Source: Lachnospiraceae bacterium (GTDB lineage: Bacteria > Bacillota > Clostridia > Lachnospirales > Lachnospiraceae). From it: a stretch of 11,025 bases of DNA. The notes under the pieces were generated by a model that saw nothing but the letters and a program-made list of their open reading frames with translations, searched no databases and had not been told where the DNA came from. Where the stretch lies: NCBI GenBank assembly GCA_900770225.1, contig CAAGJU010000306.1, forward strand, positions 1 to 11,025, in the 5' to 3' direction. Positions 4,413 to 11,025 of the stretch are shown here, one piece after another. Each line of letters starts with the position of its first letter. The stretch's first letter is position 1. A program made the position numbers and the translations under genes.

Positions 4413-6218
4413 ATGGCAAGAGGAAAACTATTTGAAAGCTGGTCATTTAAGCTGTCTATTCCCGCACCCTTTGATGACCCCAAGTACAGTGGCGCTCAGA
4501 ATCACGGCCAATCCCAGTATAACTATGCTGGATCGGTTCAGAAAGCGACCCTGCACGCGCCGACCATGCGAGCGCTGCTGGCTTATGCGAAGCTGGCCAA
4601 TGCGGCGGAAGCTGGTACTTACACCGAGGATCTGGGTGTCGTAGGACATCAGGGCAGCAGCTATCGCATTGCGGAGTATTGCTCTGCGAATAAAAGGGAT
4701 TGTGTTGTGTTCTCTACGAGCACTGGCAAGTTCATTGCCGGACAGTTCGAGAATGGCGATCCGACGCCGAAGGCATACACGGTCGGGGCTGGTCAAGCTT
4801 CCGGCTCTGCGTTGCTCTTCTGCCTGATGCCGGTCTTTGAGACTGACACTGAATTCCAACATGAGTTTGAGGAGTTCAGGGAAGCCATGAAGAATAACTG
4901 GCCGGATATGGATAGCGCATTTGAGAATGCACTGCGTCTATGCGATAACATCTATCGCCGCGTGGAGAATGCCAATTCTCTGAATATGGCGGGCGTCAAG
5001 ATTTCTGTTCCGACAACGGGCAATATCACCAGCTTGTCCCAGTTGGCTATCGACAGCGGAAGCTATGCGCCGACTGGAGCTGTCTATGGTGAGTTCACCA
5101 TCTTGACGCCGGGGGCCGGCTTCTCTTCCGTAGCGACCGTTTATAACCATACTGACTTCGTTGGGAAATACACGCTGAGCCAGCGCACGCTGACCAGCCG
5201 CGAAGAGAACATGGTTCCGAAGTTGCCTGACTGGTACATCATTCCCCGCGAGGTGGTAAGAGTCTGTGAGCACGCCAAGCTGACAACGCCGACCAGCCAA
5301 CCCATGCGGAACTTCCTGTTTCGCGGTGAGGCGGGCACCGGAAAGACCATGGGTGCCCAGGCGATAGCGGCAGGTCTTCATCTGCCCTACACATTGATGA
5401 CTTGCAGTGCCAACACGGAGATCTCGGATCTGATCGGCCAATTCATTCCCGACAGCGGTTCTGATACCGGCGTCAACAGCAATCTCGGCGAGCTACCGAA
5501 AATTTCCGACATCATTATGCACCCACCGTCTGTCTATCAGGCGCTGACCGGCGTGTATGACGATGATAAAACGGAAGACGATGTGCTGGAGAAGCTGATT
5601 GAAATCGCAGTCGGCAGGTTGGCTGTCAAGGAGGAGAAACACGGTCAGCGCATTCGCTATGTGGATACGCCACTGATTGAGGCAATTCGCTACGGATATG
5701 TTTGTGAGCTTCAGGAGCCATCCTGCATCGCGAACCCTGGCGTTCTGGTAGGCCTCAACTCCTTGTTGGACAACTGCCAGACAATCACGCTGCCCACCGG
5801 TGAGCGTGTGAAACGGCATCCGGATACGGTCATTGTCGTGACCACCAACTCGGATTATGCAGGCTGCAAAGATGTCAACCAGAGCGTGATTTCGCGTATG
5901 GATCTGATCTACGACATTGGCGCTCCGGACCTTGCTACCATGGTGAAGAGGGTGATGAATGTTACCGGCTGCACCGATGAGCAGGAGGTTACGAAGATGG
6001 CTGGTGTCGTGCGGGATATGGCGGAGCGCTGCCGGCAGACCATGATAACGGATGGCAGCTGCGGAATGCGTGAACTGAAGGCGTGGGTTTTGTCCACGAT
6101 GATCACCAAAGACCCTTACGAGTCTGCCCTTACCACCGTCATCGCTTCGGCGTCTGCTGACCCTGATAACCGAGCCGATCTGATCTCCACCTGCTTGGAA
6201 AAGCAGTTTGTGAGGTAA
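4413..6218 (+). CDS. MoxR/CbbQ-like AAA+ ATPase with large N-terminal extension
   Basis: A 601-residue protein. The N-terminal ~270 residues have no motif I recognise. The AAA+ core follows: Walker A GEAGTGKT at 305-312; a segment GYVCELQEP at about 428-436 in the Walker B position; helix NPGVLVGLNSLLDNC and the hairpin ITLPTGERVKRHPD typical of the MoxR/dynein-related (AAA_5) group; sensor 1 in VIVVTTNSDYAG (N479); arginine finger in QSVISRMD (R495); sensor 2 in GMRELKAW (R553). MoxR-type ATPases usually form hexamers and act as chaperones or activators together with a VWA-domain partner, which is present three genes downstream. Odd point: the usual Walker B Asp-Glu is Gln-Glu here. AAGGAG at 4397-4402 supports the start. 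The next gene begins 5 bp after the stop. Confidence 0.88.
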   Translation: MARGKLFESWSFKLSIPAPFDDPKYSGAQNHGQSQYNYAGSVQKATLHAPTMRALLAYAKLANAAEAGTYTEDLGVVGHQGSSYRIAEYCSANKRDCVVFSTSTGKFIAGQFENGDPTPKAYTVGAGQASGSALLFCLMPVFETDTEFQHEFEEFREAMKNNWPDMDSAFENALRLCDNIYRRVENANSLNMAGVKISVPTTGNITSLSQLAIDSGSYAPTGAVYGEFTILTPGAGFSSVATVYNHTDFVGKYTLSQRTLTSREENMVPKLPDWYIIPREVVRVCEHAKLTTPTSQPMRNFLFRGEAGTGKTMGAQAIAAGLHLPYTLMTCSANTEISDLIGQFIPDSGSDTGVNSNLGELPKISDIIMHPPSVYQALTGVYDDDKTEDDVLEKLIEIAVGRLAVKEEKHGQRIRYVDTPLIEAIRYGYVCELQEPSCIANPGVLVGLNSLLDNCQTITLPTGERVKRHPDTVIVVTTNSDYAGCKDVNQSVISRMDLIYDIGAPDLATMVKRVMNVTGCTDEQEVTKMAGVVRDMAERCRQTMITDGSCGMRELKAWVLSTMITKDPYESALTTVIASASADPDNRADLISTCLEKQFVR

Positions 6219-6223
6219 GCAAG

Positions 6224-6805
6224 ATGAGGGAAAGCAAAGGAGGCGTAACCGACAGGGCTACGCTGATAGCGGCATTGAAATCCTGTTATCCAGATGCACG
6301 AATCCGAGTCGGAATTGGCTCCAATGAGACCATCGACTTTTTCGGTGGGTTGGCCAGTTACAGATCTGTGAATTATTCCGTGGAGGATACCCTGGATGCC
6401 ATCTGCGACAGCGATTTGGAGGATTTCCCGGATATGCCGGATTACCAAGACCGCATTGTGATCACACCCCAGCTGTATGTGTTGAAGGCGTCAATCAACG
6501 AAAATCAGGTCATGCCGGCCACGCCGGATAAAGAAAGTTTCGAGCATTGCGCCTGCCGGACCAATCCACATTACGACATCTACTACCGTTTCGACCACAA
6601 GGGGAAGCAATTGACCTTTGCATTGGGAACGAAGCGTAGGACAGTGATGGTAGAGGAGAACACTGGCTGGTCGTGGAAGCTCACGAGGAGATCCATTCTC
6701 TGCATGAACTCAGAAAAACTGGAGGAAGACTTTCAAGATGTGTTCTGGAACCCCATTGCCGTCCGGATCGGGCGGAAGGTTCTGGGTATTCAATCTGTAA
6801 TTTGA
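6224..6805 (+). CDS. Hypothetical protein, 193 residues, between the AAA+ and VWA genes
   Basis: Not recognised. It starts 5 bp after the ATPase stop, with GAGGT inside the end of the ATPase gene as the probable ribosome site, which suggests translational coupling. No membrane segment or signal peptide is visible. The sequence appears to be alpha/beta, with an acidic stretch (CDSDLEDFPDMPDYQD, about 61-76), a middle segment FEHCACRTNPHYDIYYRFDH (106-125) with two Cys and two His that could be a metal site, and a basic C-terminal region. Its location inside the AAA-VWA module suggests an adaptor or accessory role, which is inference only. Confidence 0.75.
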   Translation: MRESKGGVTDRATLIAALKSCYPDARIRVGIGSNETIDFFGGLASYRSVNYSVEDTLDAICDSDLEDFPDMPDYQDRIVITPQLYVLKASINENQVMPATPDKESFEHCACRTNPHYDIYYRFDHKGKQLTFALGTKRRTVMVEENTGWSWKLTRRSILCMNSEKLEEDFQDVFWNPIAVRIGRKVLGIQSVI

Positions 6806-6822
6806 GAAATGAGGTGTAGAAC

Positions 6823-7158
6823 ATGAAGAACGACGGAACTAACTTTTTCAAGTATGCGGTGGCAGTGGCGGTAGCCTGTACGAAGGATGAACGGCCCAAA
6901 GGAGCGGTTACTCCTGAAGAAGCTGCGGCATATATCCGCAGCATCCTGGAGCTGATCTTCTGCTATTCGGGCATTGAATTCATGGTGAATCCCATGACCT
7001 ATCCCAAGTGCAGCAAGATCCCTATCATCATCCGGCTGTTTGGCGTGGATGAAGCTCTGCTCTGGTACTACCCGCAGATGCCTGCCAACGAGCTGGCGGT
7101 TGAGCTGGAGAGCTTGCTTCAGGGAATGATGTCTGAAATTCTGTGTATGACCGCATAA
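6823..7158 (+). CDS. Small hypothetical protein, 111 residues, between the AAA+ and VWA genes
   Basis: Not recognised. GAGGTG at 6811-6816 lies 6 bp before the ATG. The product has helical segments (NFFKYAVAVAVACT; PEEAAAYIRSILELIFCYSG; NELAVELESLLQGMMSEIL) around a strand-rich centre (KIPIIIRLFGVDEALLWYY). Hydrophobicity of the first segment is moderate and I do not call it a membrane helix. It lies 17 bp after the previous gene and 15 bp before the VWA gene, so it is very likely part of the same transcript. Confidence 0.72.
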   Translation: MKNDGTNFFKYAVAVAVACTKDERPKGAVTPEEAAAYIRSILELIFCYSGIEFMVNPMTYPKCSKIPIIIRLFGVDEALLWYYPQMPANELAVELESLLQGMMSEILCMTA

Positions 7159-7173
7159 GGGGGATGTGACAGA

Positions 7174-9339
7174 ATGAGAACATCTCACCTGACAATCCGT
7201 AAGCGTGTGCTGGAGGAGAAGAGCAAGATCACAGACGAGGAGTTTTTCACCTCGAAAGAGTATTGCGCCTATCTGACAGACCTTACGGAGGCATCCACAA
7301 AAAAGTATGGCAGGCCCCTCAAGGTTATCGTTTATGCCGATCCCAATGATCCAACAGTAGCCTATATTGATCCGAGGGGCATTTTCATCAATGCCTGTAA
7401 CCACATCACCTGGAGTATGCCGAGCAGATACCTGCGCTCCCTGAGCATCGAGGGTCTGAACGCCCATGAGAATGGCCATGACCTGTTCACGGACAATCGG
7501 ATCGCGCGGGCATACTTCAACAAACTGCTTCTCGGCAAGTATTATCCCAAAAAGCCGACCGGACTTCTTGCAGATCATAAGGTCTATGCGAAAGAGATTC
7601 TGGAGGCAATGCTGGATGAGACGGATGAGGTGCCTAAGACAGTCATCGTCAGTACGGCAAAAGCACTCAGCAATATCCTTGAAGACGGTTATGTGGATGC
7701 CCGGAGCTCCTATGAGTTTCCGGGCACTCCCGCCCGTGGCATCGCACTGAATAATCTGCGGTTCGCAGAAACGGTCCCGGATATTGAGACGATGATCAAC
7801 AAGAAGTTTTACGACCACAATATCGTGCTGAATCTCCTGATCCAGTATGTCCGAGCCAGAGAGGTGAATAACCTGTCTGGTTATTCCGGCGAAATCCTTG
7901 ACAAATTCATGTCGTACATTCCACTGGTGGATTCCTGCATTTTTGATGAGGATGCTCGCGCCCGCTTCGAGGCAGTTAATCAGATCATGATTGATCTCTG
8001 GCCGATGATGCAGCGCTGTTTCGACGACCTGCGGGACAAGAAACAGCAGGCGCAGCAGAACCAACAACAGCAGGCGGCAGCCGCTGCCGGCTCCGGAAAC
8101 GGTTCTGGCAGTAGCAGCGGATCGTCAGATGAAGAGTCGAAAGATGCAGGTACAGAAGCGGTCAAGGAAGCTCTTGAAAGTCAGTTGCCCAAAGCCCCTG
8201 TGAACTTCACTGGAAAAACAGGCGCAGTCCCATCCAACGGTTCGTTTGTGCCGAATAAGGATCAGGAGGCGGCGCTGTTGGCGCAGATGGAACGGGTGCT
8301 GTCGGAGGAAACGGCGCGTATTGCCGCTCATAAGACCAACAGCATTGAGAGTGTCGGAGACGGCGGCGTGACGCAGGACGGCGAGTATGAGGGCTATGGA
8401 TATGGCCATGCAGCGGAAGATATTGAGCGACTACTGGAGCACATGGCGCAGGGGCGCGTCAATGAGGCGATGGAAGAGGAACTGTCTGAAGAACTCCAGC
8501 GTGAGGCAGACAGCATCCGATATGGGAATGCGCATCGGAACATCCATGTTACGGTACATCGCATGGCTCAGGTTGACCAGACCCTCGTTGACAGCTACTC
8601 CAGCGTGGCTCCGCAGCTGCTTCTGCTCTCCAAGCGGCTTCAGCGTAGTGTCAGCCCCATCTTGCGTGATAAACGCCAGGGCGGGAAGCAGACAGGCCTG
8701 TATGTCGGGAAACGGCTCAATCAGCACGCATTCCACCGGGATGACGGTCGTATCTTCTGCAATACCCGGCTCCCGACTGAGCCAATCAATCTTGCCGTGG
8801 CTCTGCTCATTGATGAGTCGGGCAGCATGTGCGGCTCGGACAGAATCACGAGGGCCAGAGCGACAGCGATTGTCGTTCAGGACTTTTGTGAGAAGCTGGG
8901 CATCCCCATCATGATCACTGGCCATACAGCGAGCAACTCCCATGTGGAACTGTTTTCGTATGCAGAGTTCGACTCCGTGGATAAGAAGGACAGATACCGG
9001 CTGATGGACATGAGTGCCCGATGCTGTAATCGTGACGGCGCTGCACTGCGGTTTGTGGCTGAGAAGCTGAGCAAGCAGCCGGCTGAAGTCAAGATGCTGT
9101 TCATCATCTGCGACGGCCAACCCAACGACACCGGGTATTCCGGTACTGAGGCGGAGGCGGATCTGAGAGGGATCAAGCTGGAGTACAGCAGGAAAGGCGT
9201 GCAGATTTTTGCAGCTGCCATCGGTGATGACCGTGACCGAATCGAGCGCATCTACGGCGCTGGCTTTTTGGATATTACGGATCTGAACCAGCTTCCTGTG
9301 ATGCTGACCAACCTGATTTCCCGGCATCTGCCGTTATGA
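7174..9339 (+). CDS. VWA-domain protein, CobT-like, with N-terminal HExxH motif
   Basis: A 721-residue protein. The N-terminal domain (about 1-285) holds HENGHD at 98-103, a zinc-metallopeptidase-type HExxH, and NILEDGYVDAR at about 167-177 whose E170 could be a third metal ligand. A low-complexity linker of Gln, Ala, Gly and Ser follows (about 291-318), then an acidic helical region (about 412-446). The C-terminal VWA domain (about 537-721) has a full MIDAS: DESGS at 547-551, T585 in TGHTAS, and D647 in CDGQP. This layout resembles CobT-like VWA proteins, which pair with MoxR-type ATPases. No CobN or corrin genes are near, so a cobaltochelatase role is unlikely. Ribosome site AAGGGGGA overlaps the previous stop. 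VWA call is firm; peptidase activity is inference. Confidence 0.88.
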   Translation: MRTSHLTIRKRVLEEKSKITDEEFFTSKEYCAYLTDLTEASTKKYGRPLKVIVYADPNDPTVAYIDPRGIFINACNHITWSMPSRYLRSLSIEGLNAHENGHDLFTDNRIARAYFNKLLLGKYYPKKPTGLLADHKVYAKEILEAMLDETDEVPKTVIVSTAKALSNILEDGYVDARSSYEFPGTPARGIALNNLRFAETVPDIETMINKKFYDHNIVLNLLIQYVRAREVNNLSGYSGEILDKFMSYIPLVDSCIFDEDARARFEAVNQIMIDLWPMMQRCFDDLRDKKQQAQQNQQQQAAAAAGSGNGSGSSSGSSDEESKDAGTEAVKEALESQLPKAPVNFTGKTGAVPSNGSFVPNKDQEAALLAQMERVLSEETARIAAHKTNSIESVGDGGVTQDGEYEGYGYGHAAEDIERLLEHMAQGRVNEAMEEELSEELQREADSIRYGNAHRNIHVTVHRMAQVDQTLVDSYSSVAPQLLLLSKRLQRSVSPILRDKRQGGKQTGLYVGKRLNQHAFHRDDGRIFCNTRLPTEPINLAVALLIDESGSMCGSDRITRARATAIVVQDFCEKLGIPIMITGHTASNSHVELFSYAEFDSVDKKDRYRLMDMSARCCNRDGAALRFVAEKLSKQPAEVKMLFIICDGQPNDTGYSGTEAEADLRGIKLEYSRKGVQIFAAAIGDDRDRIERIYGAGFLDITDLNQLPVMLTNLISRHLPL
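8044..8127 (+). repeat. Low-complexity Gln/Ala/Gly/Ser-coding stretch inside the VWA gene
   Basis: Encodes residues about 291-318, starting QQAQQNQQQQAAAAA and continuing with alternating Gly and Ser. Cag/caa and gca/gcc codons are mixed, so it is not a perfect DNA tandem repeat. It marks a flexible linker between the HExxH-bearing half and the rest of the protein. Confidence 0.8.
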
Positions 9340-9348
9340 GGTAACAAA

Positions 9349-9576
9349 ATGAAGAAGAGAGCAAAGGTAAAGATCCGTAGGGTCCAAAAGCGACCTGCAA
9401 AGTACTGTGATCCCGGCCTTTGTGATCATTGCATGTATATCGGCGAGGGTGACTTTGTTTGTGACAGTCACCCTCGCTCTGCATTCGTGCTGGTCATAAG
9501 TGATTGGGAGCCTACAGAGGATTTTCTGCATTGCATGAGGAGAAAGCAGTGCGGTGCCGGAGGAATGAAGAAATGA
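9349..9576 (+). CDS. Small Cys-rich protein, 75 residues, probable zinc-binding
   Basis: Not assigned to a family. A very basic N-terminus (MKKRAKVKIRRVQKRPAK) precedes C20, C25, C28 and C38 (CDPGLCDHC, then DFVCDSH), which could hold one zinc ion; C62 and C68 lie near the C-terminus. The start is 9 bp after the VWA stop, with GAGGT overlapping that stop as the ribosome site. The stop overlaps the next start as ATGA, so translation is probably coupled. The basic tail together with the Cys cluster suggests nucleic-acid or protein binding, but this is not shown. Confidence 0.7.
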   Translation: MKKRAKVKIRRVQKRPAKYCDPGLCDHCMYIGEGDFVCDSHPRSAFVLVISDWEPTEDFLHCMRRKQCGAGGMKK

Positions 9577-10010
9577 CATTGTATCTTTTGATTTTTCATC
9601 AAGACACGGATTCCGGATGTGGTTCGGAGGCATCTCCCTTCCTGGACCTGGAGACCGCGCAGAACACTATGCGCAGCGTGTATGAGAAGACCCTTGAACT
9701 GTGGGGCTTTGATAAGAGCTGCCAGACGGAAGAGCATGAGTGCTACTGCCGGGATGATCAGGCAGTAATCCGTGATGATCCAAATTTCGTAACCTGGACA
9801 ATCGAAACGCATCAACTTGATGTCGAAATTGCTGTCGAAGTCGAAGGCGGCCTTGTTCGGAACATCTATGCCAATGCTGATGTGAGTCCGGATGTGTATG
9901 ACCTGGATGTATCTGCCTACCCTGATGAGGGCGAGCAGGAAGCAGCGGATGCAAAAGCAAATGAGCTGAAGACACGAGTGAATCAACACGGCTGGCGCTC
10001 GGTCTGGTAA
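9573..10010 (+). CDS. Acidic hypothetical protein, 145 residues
   Basis: Function unknown. Its ATG overlaps the stop of the Cys-rich gene (ATGA), with GGAGGA at 9559-9564. The N-terminus MTLYLLIFHQDTDSG is strand-like. There is a Cys-rich patch (C50, C57, C59) and a strongly acidic C-terminal half (VRNIYANADVSPDVYDLDV, PDEGEQEAADAKANE), ending GWRSVW. I recall similar acidic proteins from clostridial accessory regions but cannot name a family. An acidic, DNA-mimic-like role is conceivable only because of its charge. Confidence 0.7.
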   Translation: MTLYLLIFHQDTDSGCGSEASPFLDLETAQNTMRSVYEKTLELWGFDKSCQTEEHECYCRDDQAVIRDDPNFVTWTIETHQLDVEIAVEVEGGLVRNIYANADVSPDVYDLDVSAYPDEGEQEAADAKANELKTRVNQHGWRSVW

Positions 10011-10043
10011 AGCGAAACTACATGAATACTGGAGGAATGATTT

Positions 10044-10334
10044 GTGAAAGCAACTGGTATAGTCCGTAGAATTGATGACCTTGGAAGAATCGTGATCACG
10101 AAGGAGATCCGGCGCCAGCTGAATATCCGGGAAGGAGATCCGCTTGAGTTGTTCGTAGGTGAAGATTTCGTCGCCCTCAAGAGGTACAATCCCACCAAAT
10201 CTGTCAGGTCGTCTTTGAGCGCCCTGAACGATGCGGTGATGGATGAGCCGCTTTTGAAGAACAAGGATGCCCTGATCGAGAAGATTAGGGAGTTGTCCGA
10301 GCTGTTGGAGTCGTCTGGCGGAGGTGCTGAATGA
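10044..10334 (+). CDS. AbrB/SpoVT-like DNA-binding regulator
   Basis: A 96-residue protein starting at GTG, set by GGAGGA at 10031-10036 with 7-bp spacing. Residues 1-48 form a swapped-hairpin AbrB domain: MKATGIVRRIDDLGRIVITK, then EIRRQLNIREGDPLELFVGE and a closing strand VALKRY. This is very close to the N-terminal domains of AbrB, Abh and SpoVT, dimeric or tetrameric DNA-binding proteins of Firmicutes. The C-terminal half is a helical tail (DALIEKIRELSELLES) with an acidic end, likely for oligomerisation. It may control the surrounding cluster. A toxin-antitoxin antitoxin role is possible, but the next gene does not resemble a known toxin. Its stop overlaps the next start (ATGA). Confidence 0.9.
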   Translation: MKATGIVRRIDDLGRIVITKEIRRQLNIREGDPLELFVGEDFVALKRYNPTKSVRSSLSALNDAVMDEPLLKNKDALIEKIRELSELLESSGGGAE

Positions 10335-11025
10335 GAATTTGGCATGATCGCAGCTATATCACCAGAGATGACCAGGAGATGATCTCGCTGGGTTACGCTG
10401 CGGAGGACTTCTACTCTCTCCGTCTCAGCTTCGTTTACTCGGAGGATGAGTGTGCAAGAAACCGCAAGCTGGCTATGGCCAGTGAGGACAACACCCGCAT
10501 CCGTGCCGCGCAGATGCGCAGCGACGAGATTGAAAGCGTCGTTGAGGCAATTGCCGGCCAATGCGCGTGCTACCAGTACCGGTCGGATAAGGAGTACCCC
10601 TTTGACAGTGATTCCTGGGATTTGTTCTTCTGGTGCAACAGCTTCCTCAACACCCTGCCGGGTGTGGGCGGTTGCGGACGGGATTACTCCTATGTGAGCC
10701 TGACATTCAATAGTCGTCATACTCCGGAGCGGCGGAAAGAGATCTGCGAGATGGTGCTGAACCTGATCCGCACGCAGTTTTCTGCGCATCCGCATCTGGA
10801 TGTTGCGGTCCAATACTGCACCCGTGTGGATCAAGCACGGATAGATCGTGAGGTATCTGAAGCTGAGCCGCGTGTACTTGAAAAGCCCTGCTCCTACCAT
10901 CTGATGGAAGGAAGGATCATTAAGCATGACGGAGATTTCTTCTTCCTCAAGAAGCACTGCCGGAAGTACGGGTATCGGTTGAGTGGTTACGAGCTGCTCC
11001 GCATCGCTTGGAGCATGGGAATTGA
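10331..11025 (+). CDS. Hypothetical protein, N-terminal 231 residues (runs off the right edge)
   Basis: The frame stays open from ATG at 10331 to the end of the window, with two bases over. The start overlaps the AbrB-like stop (ATGA) and is preceded by GGAGGTG at 10320-10326. The protein starts MRIWHDRSYITRDDQEMISL. It has a helical segment at 41-78, aromatic-rich stretches (DSWDLFFWCNSF, about 95-105; DGDFFFLKKHC, about 200-210) and scattered Cys (C78, C80, C102, C115, C139, C163, C187, C210). No domain is recognised. The codon pattern matches its neighbours and no stop interrupts it, so it is a real gene. Possible partner of the AbrB-like protein. Confidence 0.8.
   Translation, partial: MRIWHDRSYITRDDQEMISLGYAAEDFYSLRLSFVYSEDECARNRKLAMASEDNTRIRAAQMRSDEIESVVEAIAGQCACYQYRSDKEYPFDSDSWDLFFWCNSFLNTLPGVGGCGRDYSYVSLTFNSRHTPERRKEICEMVLNLIRTQFSAHPHLDVAVQYCTRVDQARIDREVSEAEPRVLEKPCSYHLMEGRIIKHDGDFFFLKKHCRKYGYRLSGYELLRIAWSMGI

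Noticed and set aside
6236..6243. AAAGGAGG inside the 193-residue gene as the real ribosome site
   Set aside because: No in-frame start codon lies at a usable distance; the next possible one (TTG) is about 31 bp away. The ATG at 6224 has GAGGT upstream.
6790..8067. Long minus-strand open frame (425 codons) opposite the VWA gene
   Set aside because: It runs antisense to a protein with clear HExxH and linker features, has no ribosome site, and its translation has no recognisable domain. High-GC third positions on the plus strand readily open this frame.
8431..9327. Minus-strand open frame (298 codons) opposite the VWA domain
   Set aside because: Shadow of the MIDAS-containing VWA coding region; no start signals.
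7174..9339. True cobaltochelatase subunit CobT
   Set aside because: The VWA half is CobT-like, but no CobN or cobalamin genes are present and the N-terminal HExxH domain and mobile-type setting argue for another role.
9983..10957. Minus-strand open frame (324 codons) opposite the AbrB-like gene and its neighbour
   Set aside because: The plus strand carries an unmistakable AbrB domain and a well-initiated overlapping gene. The antisense product is low-quality sequence without a ribosome site.
1..11025. CRISPR arrays, tRNA or rRNA genes, insertion sequences
   Set aside because: No regularly spaced repeats, cloverleaf-type sequence, conserved rRNA segment or transposase motif was seen by eye on either strand.

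Overview
The window looks like accessory DNA from a low-to-mid-GC Firmicute, probably a gut-type clostridium. The evidence is strong AGGAGG-type ribosome binding sites before nearly every gene, a clostridial-style SpoVT/AbrB protein, a DUF3268 zinc-finger protein, and base composition near half G+C by eye. Plasmid, integrative element or prophage all remain possible: I see no integrase, relaxase, terminase, capsid or replication initiator. No rRNA, tRNA, insertion sequence or CRISPR array was seen.

Layout. At the left edge (1-264, minus strand) is the N-terminal part of a WYL-type helix-turn-helix regulator. It is divergent from everything else. A 252-bp control region follows, holding a good -10 box and a TGTCC/GGACA palindrome for the regulator, a terminator-like hairpin, and two further inverted repeats. 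All remaining genes are on the plus strand. A first group (517-3489) encodes a DUF3268 zinc-finger protein, a short sigma-70-like factor with regions 2 and 4, an unknown 225-residue protein, a small two-helix membrane protein and a single-stranded DNA-binding protein (ssb). Between the membrane protein and ssb lies about 290 bp of non-coding sequence containing six hairpins and a strong terminator.

A second group (3583 to the right edge) is tightly packed. It encodes a membrane-anchored unknown protein, a 601-residue MoxR/CbbQ-like AAA+ ATPase, two unknown small proteins, a 721-residue protein with an N-terminal HExxH motif and a C-terminal CobT-like VWA domain, a 75-residue Cys-rich protein, an unknown acidic protein, an AbrB/SpoVT-like regulator, and an unknown protein that runs off the right edge. 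Several junctions overlap as ATGA or are separated by only 5-17 bp, which suggests one co-translated unit.

How it may work together. The AAA+ and VWA proteins match the known MoxR-VWA partnership, in which the ATPase remodels or loads a target through the MIDAS-bearing VWA partner. The HExxH motif, the altered Walker B of the ATPase and the unknown small proteins between and after them make this the most novel-looking module here. The regulators (WYL, sigma-like, AbrB) and repeated intrinsic terminators placed just before genes suggest layered control. The biological target of the AAA-VWA module cannot be read from this sequence.
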